A DNA stretch of 64,000 nucleotides from Arabidopsis thaliana (GCF_000001735.4 NC_003070.9:18275971-18339970), one strand, 5' to 3'. Shown: positions 11,224 through 24,300, numbered from the stretch's first letter. Numbers and translations are program-made. The notes: generated by a model from the sequence alone, not told the origin.

Positions 11224-11647
11224 TCCCTTTATTATTAGAAAGAAAGTATAAATTGAAATTTTGTCTAATTTGGCTTTAATTTTGGATTTTGTTCTTTGCT
11301 ATTCAAAATTATTAAGGGTAATTTGGTCTTAACAATCACCTAAGTTTTATATGATCCGATTCAATCTAAACCGTTCAATAAAATTAATTTCCTTCAATCT
11401 AAACCGTTCAACAAAAATAAGGAATCTATGTCGTTTTTAAAATAAAAATATGATCACATTTTATCCCTAAAAACATTGTATTCAATCACGAAATCAATAA
11501 TCAATAATATATAAATCATATATTACGATTCTTCACTAATCACTAGAAATTTATATTTATAAGTTTAAAATATCAAATTTATTCAAATATTTAGTATAAA
11601 AACCAAATAAACCGATCGTCTGCGGTAAACCGCGGGTTAAAACCTAG
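11224..11647 (+). mobile_element. Non-autonomous Helitron with both termini
   Basis: The 5' end TCCCTTTATTATTAGAAAG begins at 11224 directly after an A. The 3' end has a hairpin (GCGGT, loop AA, ACCGC at 11622-11633), then GGGTTAAAAC and CTAG at 11644-11647, followed by T. The TC...CTAG ends, the hairpin 10-12 bases before CTAG, and insertion between A and T without target duplication are the Helitron signature. About 424 bases, no coding capacity. Confidence 0.65.
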
Positions 11648-11888
11648 TATAATGTATTTGATCAGGCTATAATAGTTAAAAAATTGTTACTACCAAACAA
11701 CGAAAGAACACAATGAAGTATTATGTATTATTGTCAAACAAAATGATCTCACACATTCAAGTGCGCTTTTAATTAGTAGAAATTGTTAAAGGCTAAGAAA
11801 ATCAAAACTAGTTGTGTAGAATAGAAAAATTAAATAAGTTTTTTTTGTTCTTTAAAGAGAGATAATGTAATAGTAATGGTTCACGACT

Positions 11889-12680
11889 TCACATGATGGA
11901 GCAAGACGGTTGTTCCTCTTCGTAATGTGATCTGCCACCATATTGCGATGGTGGTGGTTGCCAACCTCCGTAGCTATTGTAAATGGGTCTTTCATCATAC
12001 CCATTGGGTCGGGACCATCCGTAGTTAGGCCCATCAGACCAAGGCACCGGATGGCCCATCATCGGCGGTGGATTATACCCATGTGTCACCCGTTGAGAAC
12101 TTGGATCGCCTTGAGCTGGAGCTGCTGCTGGTTTGGGCTTCTCTGGTTCTTTAGGTTTTTCAGCTTCTTTGGGCTTCTCAGGTTCTTTGGGCTTTTGAGC
12201 CACATGTTTGGCCGGATCGATGGTTTCGATGAGCTTAATAGCTCCACGTCCTTTGGAACAGAGTTTGTCCATCACTTTCTCAGGACTGCAGCAAACCACT
12301 TTGATTGTGACCGTGTTGGTTTCTTCTTCGAACTTTTGGTCTCTTACTTCTTTTGTTTTCCCAAAAAAATCACATAAAACAAATTATTATTATGAGTTTT
12401 TAATTTCAAACCAAAAGAGACGTAAAAGGAGAGAAAGATATAACAATAACATACGAGGTATGCTCGAAAGAGCCTTCTTGACTTTCGAGAAATTCTTTTC
12501 GTTACTAAGAGGCTCCGTCTTCAATTTCATCCATGTTACCTAGTTTAATTTCATCATATAATGTTCTCATAGCTTTTAATACAACTTTTGTAACAATTAG
12601 TAGTAACGGTTTCAAAGAGAAGCACAAAAAAGAAAAAGAAGAGAGCGTTTATTTACCTTCTCCTTACCCTTCTCGGCCAT
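11889..12680 (-). CDS. HMA-domain isoprenylated plant protein without CxxC
   Basis: Minus-strand exons 12657-12680, 12455-12539 and 11889-12349 give 189 residues. The exon 3 acceptor was chosen so that the junction reads SSIPQVRDQKFEEE, matching the family's FPQIRDQ motif; the alternative acceptor 8 bases downstream breaks the frame. An HMA-type fold spans about residues 9-65 (VTIKVVCCSPEKVMDKLC). A Pro/Lys/Glu-rich linker with repeated PKEPEKPKEAEKPK units follows, then a Gly/Pro/Tyr-rich region. The C-terminal CSIM is a CaaX prenylation box. The usual metal-binding CxxC of HMA domains is missing: the loop reads KLKTEPLSNEKNFSKVKK. The protein is probably membrane-attached by farnesyl, and its metal binding is doubtful. 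Related to the Pi21-like HIPPs. Confidence 0.87.
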
Positions 12681-15217
12681 GGCTTTGAAAAGAAAAATAT
12701 TTTCAGTGTAATTGCTTGTATATACTAACACTACTATGCAGCTATGCTATATATTTGGAGTTTCACGAGAGGGTTTCCAAGGAAAAAGAAGTTGAATATT
12801 GTACAATTTACTTTTCTCTTAGAATGTATAATTTCCATAGCTATTATTCCATATTACATTGTCCTAAAACAATGTAAATTTTCTTTTCTTTTTTTGTTTA
12901 AAGTTTTTCCTATCTTGTTTTTTTAGTTGAAATTTCAAATTTCCTTTTGTTAACAAAAAGAAAATATTACCAAAAAACAAATGATGGGGCTTAGTGGGGG
13001 TTCTAAAGAGAGAAACAAAGCATAGTTCTATTCTTTTGGAAGAGGACTAAACCCTGCTGTTTTTTTCGGAGCGAGGATTTACGAGTTTTGGCCAAGAACT
13101 TTCGGTTTTTTTTTTTTTTTTGAATAGTCCTAGAACTTTCGGTTTTTTAAAAAATAATACTAATGTAATAGAAAAAAAATGGTGTTTCTTCGGAGAAAAA
13201 TGACAACGGGTGGCAAACCACCTTCGAAGCTATCCCTTGAGCATGTGCACGCCAGTGTACTTAAGTGAGACATTAAGTTCCAAATCAATGCGAACGAGCT
13301 GAGAGGAGGAGATCCCATTACGACTGTGTCGACTCAAATTTCTCTTCTTCCATAAGTAATAGATCACTGATTGGAACCACCTTGTGATACAAAACATTAT
13401 AATCCCATTTGATGTATTTTACAGAGATTAGATGAGAAACCGTGTCTGACCAATGATAGTCGGCTAGAATGTGAATGTGTAAGAACACACAAAACAAAAT
13501 AAACCTTGGTGGAAAAATTATTATTCAAGCGTTAATCGTGAGAAGAAAATAATATTCTTTCTTAAAGTATTGTGAAAACATAAACTTTTCAAAATCTAAA
13601 ATATGTTAAATATTTATTTGAATTTACTTTGTAGTTTAACCGTGTAAAAACTTTTTACCTATAAAAAAGAAAAAAAAATAATAGGGATAAGTTTTTTTTA
13701 TATATACCCATAATAATTAAAACATCGTTCAAATTTGGATATTTTCCTTATAAAAAGTTAAAGAAAAAGCATGTTTTTGTAAATTTAATTCATAGAAAAT
13801 GTCTGAAATTTTCCATTATTTATAAAGATTATAGATTCGCCGAAAATTAAATTGTTAAGGCTGGGGAAGAATTATTGTTCACGCCAACAATCACGTTATG
13901 ACATAAGATTCGAAAGTTAGCGTTAAATTTGATGTTTCCACTGTTACCAAGCAAAAAAATAAACATGTCAAACAAAAGAAAATGGACTACAAATTTGATA
14001 GAAAAAAATGTGAATAAAATAACTGTAGTCGTTTATTTACTTAGAGTTGTATACATATTGACTAAACACAATAAGAAAACAATTTTATAGAATACTATAG
14101 GTCTTAAAAGATAGTATATTTTATTTTCATTTGATGAAATTACATATTTGACTATGTTTCTAATTGAAAAAAAAAAAATTTATTAAAATATCCATAAAAA
14201 TGAAATGATAAAATTTATTAAAATTAAATGGGCTGACCTTGTAATAATATAGGGAGCAGGTCGGAGACTCAGAGAGTGAGCTTTTCTTGCTCGTCCATTT
14301 ATTAATAATTTCATTAAAGAGAAAATCTGTAGAGTTGACACTTTTTAAAGTCTAATTATTAGGGATATATACGTAATTTGGTTTGAAAATAAATATCAAA
14401 ATCTAGCTAACTTGATATCAGTATGGGTAAAAGATAGGAGTACCTTTTGTTGTTGATTTAATTGACGATCTAGTGTTAACCCAGAGAATTCTAATTAGAT
14501 TAGCCTCTTTCTCTCATCCGAAAGTTGAAGTTTAATAAGTTAATCTGATATTTGTAAATAACTTGAACAGTAAATCATAAACAAAGAAAAACTGATTTGG
14601 TTGCACAATTTAATTAGTGAGGTGAGGTCTATCACAATCACTGGTTACTATAGTGATAAAGATCCTGATTATGACAGTGACTGTGAGCTGGTGAGGTCTA
14701 AGAGTACAAAAACAAATGATCTAAGTTATCAAACTATAAACTATATAATTCGAAATATATTAATTTTGTTAAATCCAAAACCAAATTGCATGCAAATGGT
14801 CAGTTTGTAAATAGTCTACGTTTGGTCCAATTACTCTTTACTCTTAAGGTTCTTTACTATATTCAAACCCACTAAATCTACTTGCATATAACACATAGAG
14901 ACACAAAAATTAGTATTTAAAACATTTAGATAACAAACAAAAGAAAGAGAGGCTCCTAATAAAGGCGCAATTAAAAACCGGTCAGAAATACACCAATTGT
15001 GAGACTCAAGAAGTTATTGCTCAACTACTTCCTCTAACTCATAACCACAATCTCCAAACTTCACCACCGATTCACAGAGACTTTTATTAACCTTCAAAAC
15101 ATTATTTATTATTCCAATCTTCAAAGAGAGACACTCACACTCCTTATCTTCTTCATTCCTCCATCCTATTTTTCTTCTTCGCCAAAGTGTTATTCCTCAA
15201 CTTTATATATTACACAA
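12681..15217. other. Spacer: HIPP promoter and LACS2 promoter
   Basis: No gene seen in 2.5 kb. ACTTTCGGTTTTTT occurs twice, at about 13099-13112 and 13134-13147. A less AT-rich island at about 13200-13480 stands out from its surroundings but has no long open frame. The last 250 bases are the probable LACS2 promoter and leader, with CT-rich runs at 15130-15180. Confidence 0.4.
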
Positions 15218-18200
15218 ATGTCTTTAGCCGCGGATAATGTGTTGTTGGTGGAAGAAGGAAGGCCAGCCACAGCGGAACATCCATCGGCCGGACCGGTTTA
15301 TCGATGTAAATACGCTAAAGATGGCCTCCTCGATCTCCCTACCGATATTGATTCTCCTTGGCAGTTCTTTAGGTATGGATCTTGATACCCTTTACATTTA
15401 TTATACTTAAAAAAAAATTCGGTTCAATGCTGATTAATGTAAGCTAAATTAATAACAATTCTTGTATAAGATATGTATTAATTTGATATAGAAACTTGTC
15501 TCACTCTTCTCTGTGTATTCTTATTTCAGTGAGGCTGTGAAGAAATATCCGAATGAGCAAATGTTGGGCCAACGCGTAACGACTGATTCTAAGGTACAAA
15601 TATTATAATACTATAGTCTCTAATATTACTTTATACTTTTTTATGTAGACTATTAACTAATATAATTTCATTATTTATCAACAATTTCAAGCATTAATGT
15701 GTGTGTATGTAGGTCGGTCCATACACGTGGATCACATATAAGGAAGCGCACGACGCTGCAATTCGGATTGGATCAGCAATCAGAAGCCGAGGCGTTGATC
15801 CGGTACATTATTACTATGTTATGACATGATCCAATCAATCAAGTATATAATTTATTTGAAAGACATTGGCCAAAAAAAAAGGTTCTTATTTTTCTTACTT
15901 TTTTTGTGGAGTAGGGACACTGTTGTGGTATTTACGGAGCTAATTGTCCAGAATGGATTATTGCAATGGAGGTAAAAAAAAATTGACCTATATCTAAAAT
16001 TTAGGGTTCAATTTTCCTTTTTATTATAGAGTTTTTTTTGTTTTGAAAGAAATATAGATGATTGAGATTGAGAAGGGCCTTTTGTTATAGAGTTTCTCTA
16101 AGTTGTTATATTGCAGGCCTGCATGAGCCAAGGGATCACCTACGTGCCTCTATACGATTCTTTAGGTACCCTCTATACGTTGATATATACGTACCGATCA
16201 ATATATATACAACATTTTATCTTAGGCTTGTCTTCATATTATATATATTCATGAGTTATGAAAACCTAATCCGAGGTTGAATGTCGATGTAACAGGCGTA
16301 AACGCAGTTGAATTCATCATCAACCACGCCGAGGTTTCGCTAGTATTTGTTCAAGAGAAGACAGTTTCATCGGTAAGTCAATTTTTTTAATTGAAATCAG
16401 TCATACCATAACTTTCATTTTAGGTTTCTTGTCCAACAAGAAAGTATTTTTGTTTTGCTTTTGTAATTAACTCTTGAAAGTTTTTCTGCAGATCTTATCG
16501 TGCCAAAAGGGATGTTCTTCGAATTTGAAGAGTAAGTTACATGTCTTTAAAAATCGATAATATTTTGTATAAATATGATCTTAAAATCTAAGATAGTTCT
16601 TTTGCTTTGACTTACGGTTTTAGCTATTGTGAGCTTCGGGGAAGTCTCGAGTACACAAAAGGAAGAAGCTAAGAACCAATGTGTTTCTTTATTTTCATGG
16701 AATGAGTTCTCACTAATGGTCAGTGTTTAGAACTAGACGAAAAATATAACTTCTATAATTTACAAACATTTTGACTTATAGGGTTAACTTTATCAAGATT
16801 TGAATTTCTTTCTCTCGTGGGTCTTAAATAAGTATTTGAAAATCTTATCAGGGAAACTTAGATGAGGCAAATCTACCTCGTAAGCGAAAGACAGACATCT
16901 GCACAATAATGTACACAAGCGGGACGACTGGAGAACCCAAAGGTGTAATCTTAAACAACGCAGCAATTTCGGTCCAGGTTTTATCCATAGACAAAATGCT
17001 TGAAGTCACTGATCGATCGGTAATTTTTTTGTTACAATTTAGCAGACACATGATTACATAATTGGAAATTATATTTTGGTTTATTTCTTTGGAAATTTTG
17101 TAGTGTGACACGAGCGATGTGTTCTTCTCGTACTTGCCATTAGCACATTGCTATGATCAAGTCATGGAGATTTACTTTTTATCTAGAGGCTCCTCTGTTG
17201 GATACTGGCGTGGCGTAAGCAAAATTTTCTCTTAATTTTGAATCCTTTTTTCCCACAAAATGCCCATTATATTTTCTGATTTTTTTTTTAAATTTGAGAC
17301 AGGACATTCGGTACCTGATGGATGATGTTCAAGCTCTTAAACCTACTGTGTTTTGCGGTGTTCCACGAGTTTACGACAAACTATATGCCGGTATAATACT
17401 TTTGATCAAGTCGAAAATTCGAGTTTACCCTCATTTTATTCAAGTTTTACTGAATTTTCTTCTATTTTATATGGCTGCAGGTATAATGCAAAAAATATCA
17501 GCTAGTGGCTTGATACGCAAGAAACTGTTTGATTTTGCTTATAACTAGTACGTTTTCTATGTTTCTCCAAATTATTATAAAGAAAAACACGGATCTTGGA
17601 ATTATCTTTAAAATCATCTTGTGAATACAGCAAATTGGGAAATATGAGAAAAGGATTCTCTCAAGAAGAAGCTTCTCCTCGTCTAGACAGACTTATGTTC
17701 GATAAGGTTAGTGTATTTATCTATGATGTAGAAATAAAAATTATTAAATTTTGTAGTCACTGATTACAATAAATGTTATGATCTTCTCCTAGCCTTCTCA
17801 AATGGAAGATAAGATGGAAATAACATGTAATATAGACTTACAGTTTCAGAAAATTTAAATTGTGACAGATAAAAGAAGCATTAGGAGGAAGAGCTCATAT
17901 GTTGTTATCAGGAGCAGCGCCTCTACCTCGTCATGTAGAGGAGTTCTTGAGAATCATTCCTGCCTCTAATCTCTCTCAAGGTTATGGTAAGTGTACCTAA
18001 ACCGAATTTCGAGTCATACACCGATCTCTTGGTTTGGGCTAAGCCGATTCTAATGAAATGTGACAGGATTGACTGAGAGTTGTGGGGGAAGCTTCACGAC
18101 CTTAGCCGGAGTATTTTCTATGGTGGGGACAGTGGGTGTGCCAATGCCCACGGTGGAGGCAAGGCTAGTGTCCGTACCAGAGATGGGTTACGACGCCTTT

Positions 18201-19671
18201 TCCGCTGACGTGCCGAGAGGAGAGATTTGTCTTAGAGGAAATTCAATGTTTTCTGGTTACCATAAAAGACAAGATCTAACTGATCAAGTCCTAATCGATG
18301 GATGGTTCCACACAGGTATTGTTGTTGATCCAACTAGTTATGGAGTAGATAAAAATTGGAAAAATGTTTTGAATGTTTAAATGTATATCCAACTAGTTAT
18401 GTGTAGGTAAAAATTGGAAAAATGTTGATCTAGATGAAGCAGAACGGATCATGAATATCACATAAATCGAATATATCCGCTTTGCATTAACTTTTAGTTG
18501 TAACAAATAATATGATTGAAAAGCAAGTGATAGTAATTGGTAGAAGAGTGGCTGGTTTTTCCACTCGTATGTCTCGAATGGTTATTTTGAAATTTACTTA
18601 AAATGGATATGTAGACTCTAAAACTTAGTCTATATTTTAACCATTAGATTGTTAGTTACAAAAGCAACTTGTATTGGATAATGTTGAAATTTGATTTCAT
18701 TTATATGAGTAGGAGATATTGGAGAATGGCAAGAAGATGGATCAATGAAGATCATCGATAGGAAGAAGAACATCTTCAAGTTGTCTCAAGGTGAATATGT
18801 TGCTGTTGAAAACCTCGAAAACACTTACTCAAGATGTCCCCTCATTGCTCAGGTATGTAATTATTAAAATTATGTTTTCAATACTATAATCATAGTAATT
18901 GAATAATTGTTATCTAATAATTGTACTATCTACCAATAATTGTGACAGATATGGGTCTATGGCAACAGCTTCGAGTCATTTTTGGTAGGTGTGGTTGTAC
19001 CTGATAGAAAAGCTATTGAAGATTGGGCTAAACTCAATTACCAATCTCCCAATGATTTCGAATCTCTATGTCAAAATCTCAAAGCTCAAAAATACTTCTT
19101 GGATGAGCTTAACTCTACCGCAAAGCAATATCAAGTACGTACACTTATGATTATCACATTTAAAATTTGAAATGGTTTACATTAACGTTGAGAATAATAC
19201 TTATTTTGTTATATTTGTAGCTTAAAGGATTTGAAATGTTAAAAGCTATTCATTTAGAACCAAACCCTTTTGATATTGAAAGAGATCTTATTACTCCAAC
19301 TTTCAAGCTGAAAAGGCCACAGCTCCTCCAACATTACAAGGTGATCCTTTCTCTACTCACTTTCTTCTTTTCTTTTCGATCTAACTTCTAATTTTCTGCG
19401 TTTACGTTTGTATTTCCATTATAACATAGAAATATGTAAACCATGGAAACGCAAACGAAAACAGAAAAATAAAAGAACCTTAATTACATATTAGGATGGA
19501 TCACCAGAATAATTTTCGTGATTTGTTGCAAATGTACTATGATCGTGAACTTGTCTAATGCATATTACTTGTTATACTATCCATTTTTAAGATTGTAAAA
19601 CGATTTTTTTTTTTTTACTTCAGGGCATAGTTGATCAACTTTATTCAGAAGCAAAGAGGTCCATGGCATAG
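15218..19671 (+). CDS. LACS2: Long-chain acyl-CoA synthetase 2
   Basis: Nineteen exons: 15218-15372, 15530-15593, 15713-15802, 15915-15971, 16117-16165, 16296-16372, 16492-16531, 16624-16718, 16852-17019, 17104-17214, 17303-17390, 17481-17547, 17631-17706, 17869-17986, 18067-18315, 18713-18852, 18949-19134, 19221-19340, 19624-19671. All are GT/AG, and the joined frame is 665 residues, the length I know for Arabidopsis LACS2. The AMP-binding motif [11 protein letters not shown] lies at 230-240. The second adenylation region [10 protein letters not shown] and the TGDIGEW motif (501-507) with [15 protein letters not shown] follow. LACS2 activates C16/C18 fatty acids, including omega-hydroxy acids, to CoA thioesters for epidermal cutin. 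Loss gives a leaky cuticle and altered Botrytis response. Intron 15 (18316-18712) is the longest and contains a small duplication. Confidence 0.97.
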
Positions 19672-22374
19672 ATAATTAGATACCGATCGGCTATTCATTT
19701 TCTGATGCTATTTGGGTTTGTATGATATGTTACAAAATTGTGTTCGGATCCTCTCATCATGTGATTCTTGTTACACTAAATTTATAGTTTGGAAACTATA
19801 TATATACTATTAAGCAACGTTTACTAAAGATTTCTTGATACATTTTGATTTATCTTTTAGTTGTCCATACTTTTGATACTATGATAAGAAAAACCTCAAA
19901 AGAGTATCGAAATTTTAACTTTTCATCGTTTAAAAGCAATTCTCACTTCTCCCATCTTTTTATATATGATAATTTTCTAATGGTTGGGATTATTTTTCTT
20001 TCTGGAAGATTGACCAATCAGAAAACGACACAGCATATTAAGTTAGCAAAAAGAATCTCCAAAAAAAAAAAAAAACATTTCGCACAGCCCCACCCATTTC
20101 AAGATTTTTTCGTCCATACGAATCTCCTACCGTACGAGACTCTCGAGACCCTTCATCTAGAGGTTTAAAATATGAAAATTTTAAAGAAAACTTTTAACCA
20201 CATTAGTATTTGCATTCAGAATTTTGATAAATACTGGATTTCTACACTAATTATTAACATAGTTATCCTAAGAGTTGAAGTCAATGTTTGATTAAGAAAA
20301 AATTATCTTGATTTCCCGTTTTGAGTTGAAGACACAATTATTAACCTTAAGTGGTCCATATGATGCCAACACAAAAGGTAAATATCTTTTTCTTGGTGGG
20401 TTAATTCATCTATTAAACCTGAAAATAATGTATGTATAAATCAACTAAACTAATCATTCTCATACGATTGATTCATCATCGTAATCAGAAAAGTTACAGA
20501 AACAAATTAGTCCTTAGAACTAAAACATATCACGTATTGTTCGTATTAAAAGAGCATTGGATTTTCTAGATTGATTCTAAACTAAATAAAACTAAAAGAG
20601 ACGTAAGTAAACATACTAACATGATCTAGTTTTTCTTGTCCGCTAAACGAAGTTGGAAACCAAAAATAAGTTTTGCGAACCGACAGGTGTCCGGAGTCCA
20701 TAAATTGATCATCCAAATATTAATTCATGGTCAAAGACTAAATACATATGATTAGCAATAATCATATTTACATTGCACATGTCTCGACGACAAAACGGAT
20801 GAGAAAAACGGATTATCAGGAGATCTACCCACGTGGCATGTAATAATCTTTTGTTTGTTGGCAATGCATGTAATAAACTATGAGCAGTGATTACTTCAGC
20901 AAATCATAAAAATTAATAAAAGCAGATCCTTGTAATGTTTCGGTCCGCCAAACAAGGCCAGATGTGTTGGGCGATCTCAATACAAATGCTAATAAGCATC
21001 TTTAGACTATTATTATAAGTTTGTTTATACAACTGATTAAGCTAAAACGAGTAATACAAGTGCAACAGCAGCCCAGGAGACACAATTATTTAACTATTAA
21101 TCTATAATAATATTTTGTAGATACGCTCAATTGATACGCTTACGTACTTAGAATTCTTATACATTCGTTTTCTTGCTTGATTAAGAGTTCTTTTATTTTT
21201 GGTTCTTTAACTCTAGAGTTCTGGTGGAACGTAACTTTTTTTTAATGAATTTTTTAAAACGATTTATACCAAACAGAAGTAACAAGAAAAAATTACTTGT
21301 TAGCTAATTTTATGATTATTTTCAGAATAAAATATATAGGAAAGCCATAAAATTACGCTAGTGATTAATTACAAATGATAACACATTTTTTCAAATAATT
21401 GCGAATAGAGGAGCTCGTGTTATTGCGCAAAGTGTTTTAGATCGAGGAGTATAAGTTCGCTCTTACGTCGCCTCTAGCCATCCGTCTTGGCTAAACGATC
21501 TCTTTATGCTTCTACCATGATTTTTCGTCATGTATCATCACATCAGCCAAAAGTTGTTATGTCACCATCTTCGTCAGAGCGCTGACCCACTTTAAGGAGT
21601 ACTTTCGTCCACTGAATTCCACGTGGACCAAAATGTGGCAGATTTTGAAAAGAGTTTCAGAATATAGCTGGGATTGAAAGAAATAAAGTGGAATATGGCA
21701 GATTTTACAAGATTCCCTTATATAAATGGTTTAGGTTTAGTAGAAAGATCATTTTGTACTGTATTCTTATATGTAAATTTTTGTAAGCTGTTTCGTTAAC
21801 CTTAAAAGATCAATATATGGATTCTAGTTAACAAAAAAAAAAAAAAGATAAATTGCAAATGATGTAACGGGATTATATGAATTGATTAACAACTAAGAAA
21901 AGTGATCAACATATTATTGACACAATGTTTAATTATTACTTCCTCTTTTTTGTTTTTTTCAGAAAAATTTACAGTAAACTTTGATTCAAACTCTAAATTA
22001 CTTTTAGTAAAAATATTGAAATATATATACTTTGAGTTATTATTTCGCTTATTGTCGACGGATAAATTAAAAGCCAGTAAAATTGTTTTTCATTTGGCGT
22101 ACTAATTAATTAAACTAATCGCGTAGATTGTATGTATATTATTATCTATGGACACGAACTGGGCACGTGTATATGTTATTTTTTTGGGGGTCAAAAGCAC
22201 GTATAAATGTTAGATGATCTGATATTTATCTTTAAGATATTTTAAAAGCATTTTTAGTCTTTTAGATACTTAAGTAAAATATCTTTATAGATATTTTTAA
22301 AGGCATGACAGTTAATTACTTGTATTTAACCAAAAAGAAACAGTTTTCTTGTGGAAGCAAATAATAAATGGATC
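19672..22374. other. AT-rich spacer downstream of LACS2
   Basis: Nothing recognisable as a gene in 2.7 kb. A less AT-rich patch at about 21410-21720 contains CACGTGG and may be an old insertion, but no open frame or terminal repeat could be tied to it. Confidence 0.35.
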
Positions 22375-22548
22375 AACATGCTACATACATCAAAGTCAAC
22401 GGAATCTTGCCACGTTTCAAATCCTACCATTTTAGGACTATAATAAGTTAAATTACGCCACAAACATGATACATCAAAGATTCAAAGTCAACAGAACCTT
22501 GCTACGTTTCAAAACCTACCAATTTGAGATTATAATAAGTTAAATACG
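22375..22548. repeat. Tandem duplication, about 88-base unit
   Basis: Unit 1 (22375-22457) and unit 2 (22463-22548) share AACATG..TACAT, AAAGTCAAC, TTGC-ACGTTTCAAA, CCTACCA and TATAATAAGTTAAAT, with scattered substitutions. No coding meaning is evident. Confidence 0.8.
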
Positions 22549-23523
22549 TATTATTATACAGATGCACTGAACATTTATACACCTCGATCGTTTTCTTCCT
22601 AGTTTGGTTTTTAAAGTTAATATTTGTTAGAAAGAAGAATAAGATACACACATGACATACTACAAATTGCAATTTACTAAATGTCAACACTTCAATTTTA
22701 TTTTTTTTGGTAAAAATGTCATTAACCAGTAAAATGTTGATTTGTTATGATAACAGATATACTCAGCTAGTTTCTTTTTTTCTTCTTCTTTTGTAATGAT
22801 ACGTATTTATATATGGTTTCAGTATACATGTGAGCGGTTGCTTGCACCAAAAACAAGACATTATAATTACAATCGTTTTAGCATTTTCCTTTGGATGCAT
22901 GTCGTTTCTATTTGAAAAATGAGTCAACTTTCAATTGAAAAGTTTTTTTTTTTATATGAGTGATTCCCATTTAGTTCCTTTTGAATTTCTAAGACTTGGA
23001 TGAATCACTTACCACTATATATGTGTAATTCAGTTTATGCGTATCTTACAGTGGATCACATATACTTTAGCTTCAAATAATTACTTAGACCCATTGTTTA
23101 CCTTAATTGTTGGCGCTTTGGACCGGCTCTAGTGATATATGTGTCTTATTATACAAAATTTTGATGGGTAAGGTCACTTGCCATTCACAAATTTAAGGAG
23201 CACATAATTATATATATAAAGGATACACAAAGTTATATATGTAAAACATACACACAATTTTTTTTGTATATGTAAAAAGGATTAAAAAAATTATATATGT
23301 AAAAAGGGTATAAAAGAAAAATTATTTGTAAAAAACATAAATTATATCTTTTAAATTTGTCCCAAATCATCTTAAATGTATGAGCCGACACTATGCTAAA
23401 ATACCAATTTATAGTTCATGCCAAATAATTAAAATCATAATTCACATGCACATAAAAACTAGCAAATAGTATTTTATTATTAGAATTGATGATAGTTTAT
23501 AGAAAGAAAACCAAGTATAGCAA
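22549..23523. other. AT-rich spacer before the defensin-like gene
   Basis: No gene seen. The 23210-23350 stretch repeats TATATATGTAAAA-type words five or six times. A GGACCGGCTCTAG block at 23120-23132 resembles one end of a transposon, but no partner end was found. Confidence 0.35.
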
Positions 23524-23892
23524 TCAACAATCATAGACGCACTGGCAGAACTTTTGCCAACACGTGCCTTTTCCATTCTTGTAAGCCTTAAGACACTCAG
23601 CGGCACACCAGTTTGCTTCACATACTTCTGGAAATGTTATTTCAAAATAGTTAACACAGTTTGCTCCTTGCGTCTCCTTAGTCGCCATTCCTAAACACAT
23701 AAAACATTACTCAACTTGTTATAATAAAAAAGCGACGAATAAAAGAAAAATATGAAATAAAAGAGAAGACACATGAAAATGCGTATTATGAATTCATATT
23801 TTAAATTATTAATCATATAATATGTCAAAAGTGTGAAGTAAACCTAGAACAAGAATGGCCATAAAGATAACAATAACGGTGGGTTTAGACAT
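23524..23892 (-). CDS. Defensin-like (LCR/DEFL) secreted cysteine-rich peptide
   Basis: Two minus-strand exons, 23844-23892 and 23524-23690, encode 71 residues. The intron sits at the end of the signal peptide (MSKPTVIVIFMAILVLG), the standard position for plant DEFL genes. The mature part has eight cysteines in the order C, C-x4-C-x3-C, C-x4-C-x-C-x3-C, consistent with a cysteine-stabilised alpha-beta fold. Such peptides act as antimicrobials or as pollen-stigma signals; the sequence alone does not say which. It sits alone in a transposon-rich gap and is too short to stand out by length. I am unsure of its published name. Confidence 0.85.
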
Positions 23893-24300
23893 CTTTGATG
23901 ATACAATAGAAATGAAAACTTGAAAATAATAAGCAATGGATATTATGAATAGTGTATATATAAGAAATTAGATGCATGCATGAAAAGAATAGTAAATTCT
24001 GAAACGGCTAAAGATCAGAACAAAATAAATAGAAAAATCTCTAAAAATTAACTAAAAGTGAAAATTGACTATAAATGATCAAAACATATACTACTAAAAA
24101 GTCATAAAAGCAATCAACAAATACTGAAATTTTTTTATTAAAAACAGGAAAAACAGCCAACAATTAATTAGAGACATGTTGTAAAATAGAAAATAATTAT
24201 AAAAGATATAGACAGAAACAAAACTATGAATCAAAGCAAAAACCTTTTTATGTTTTGTTAAAGAACTAAAAACATTTCCCCTAACACTTTTAACTAATAA
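23893..24300. other. Upstream region of the defensin-like gene
   Basis: Probable promoter of the defensin-like gene (minus strand), with TATATATAAG at 23956-23965. Otherwise A-rich with no feature recognised. Confidence 0.4.

Noticed and set aside
23120-23132. GGACCGGCTCTAG as a transposon end
   Set aside because: A single block without a partner terminus.
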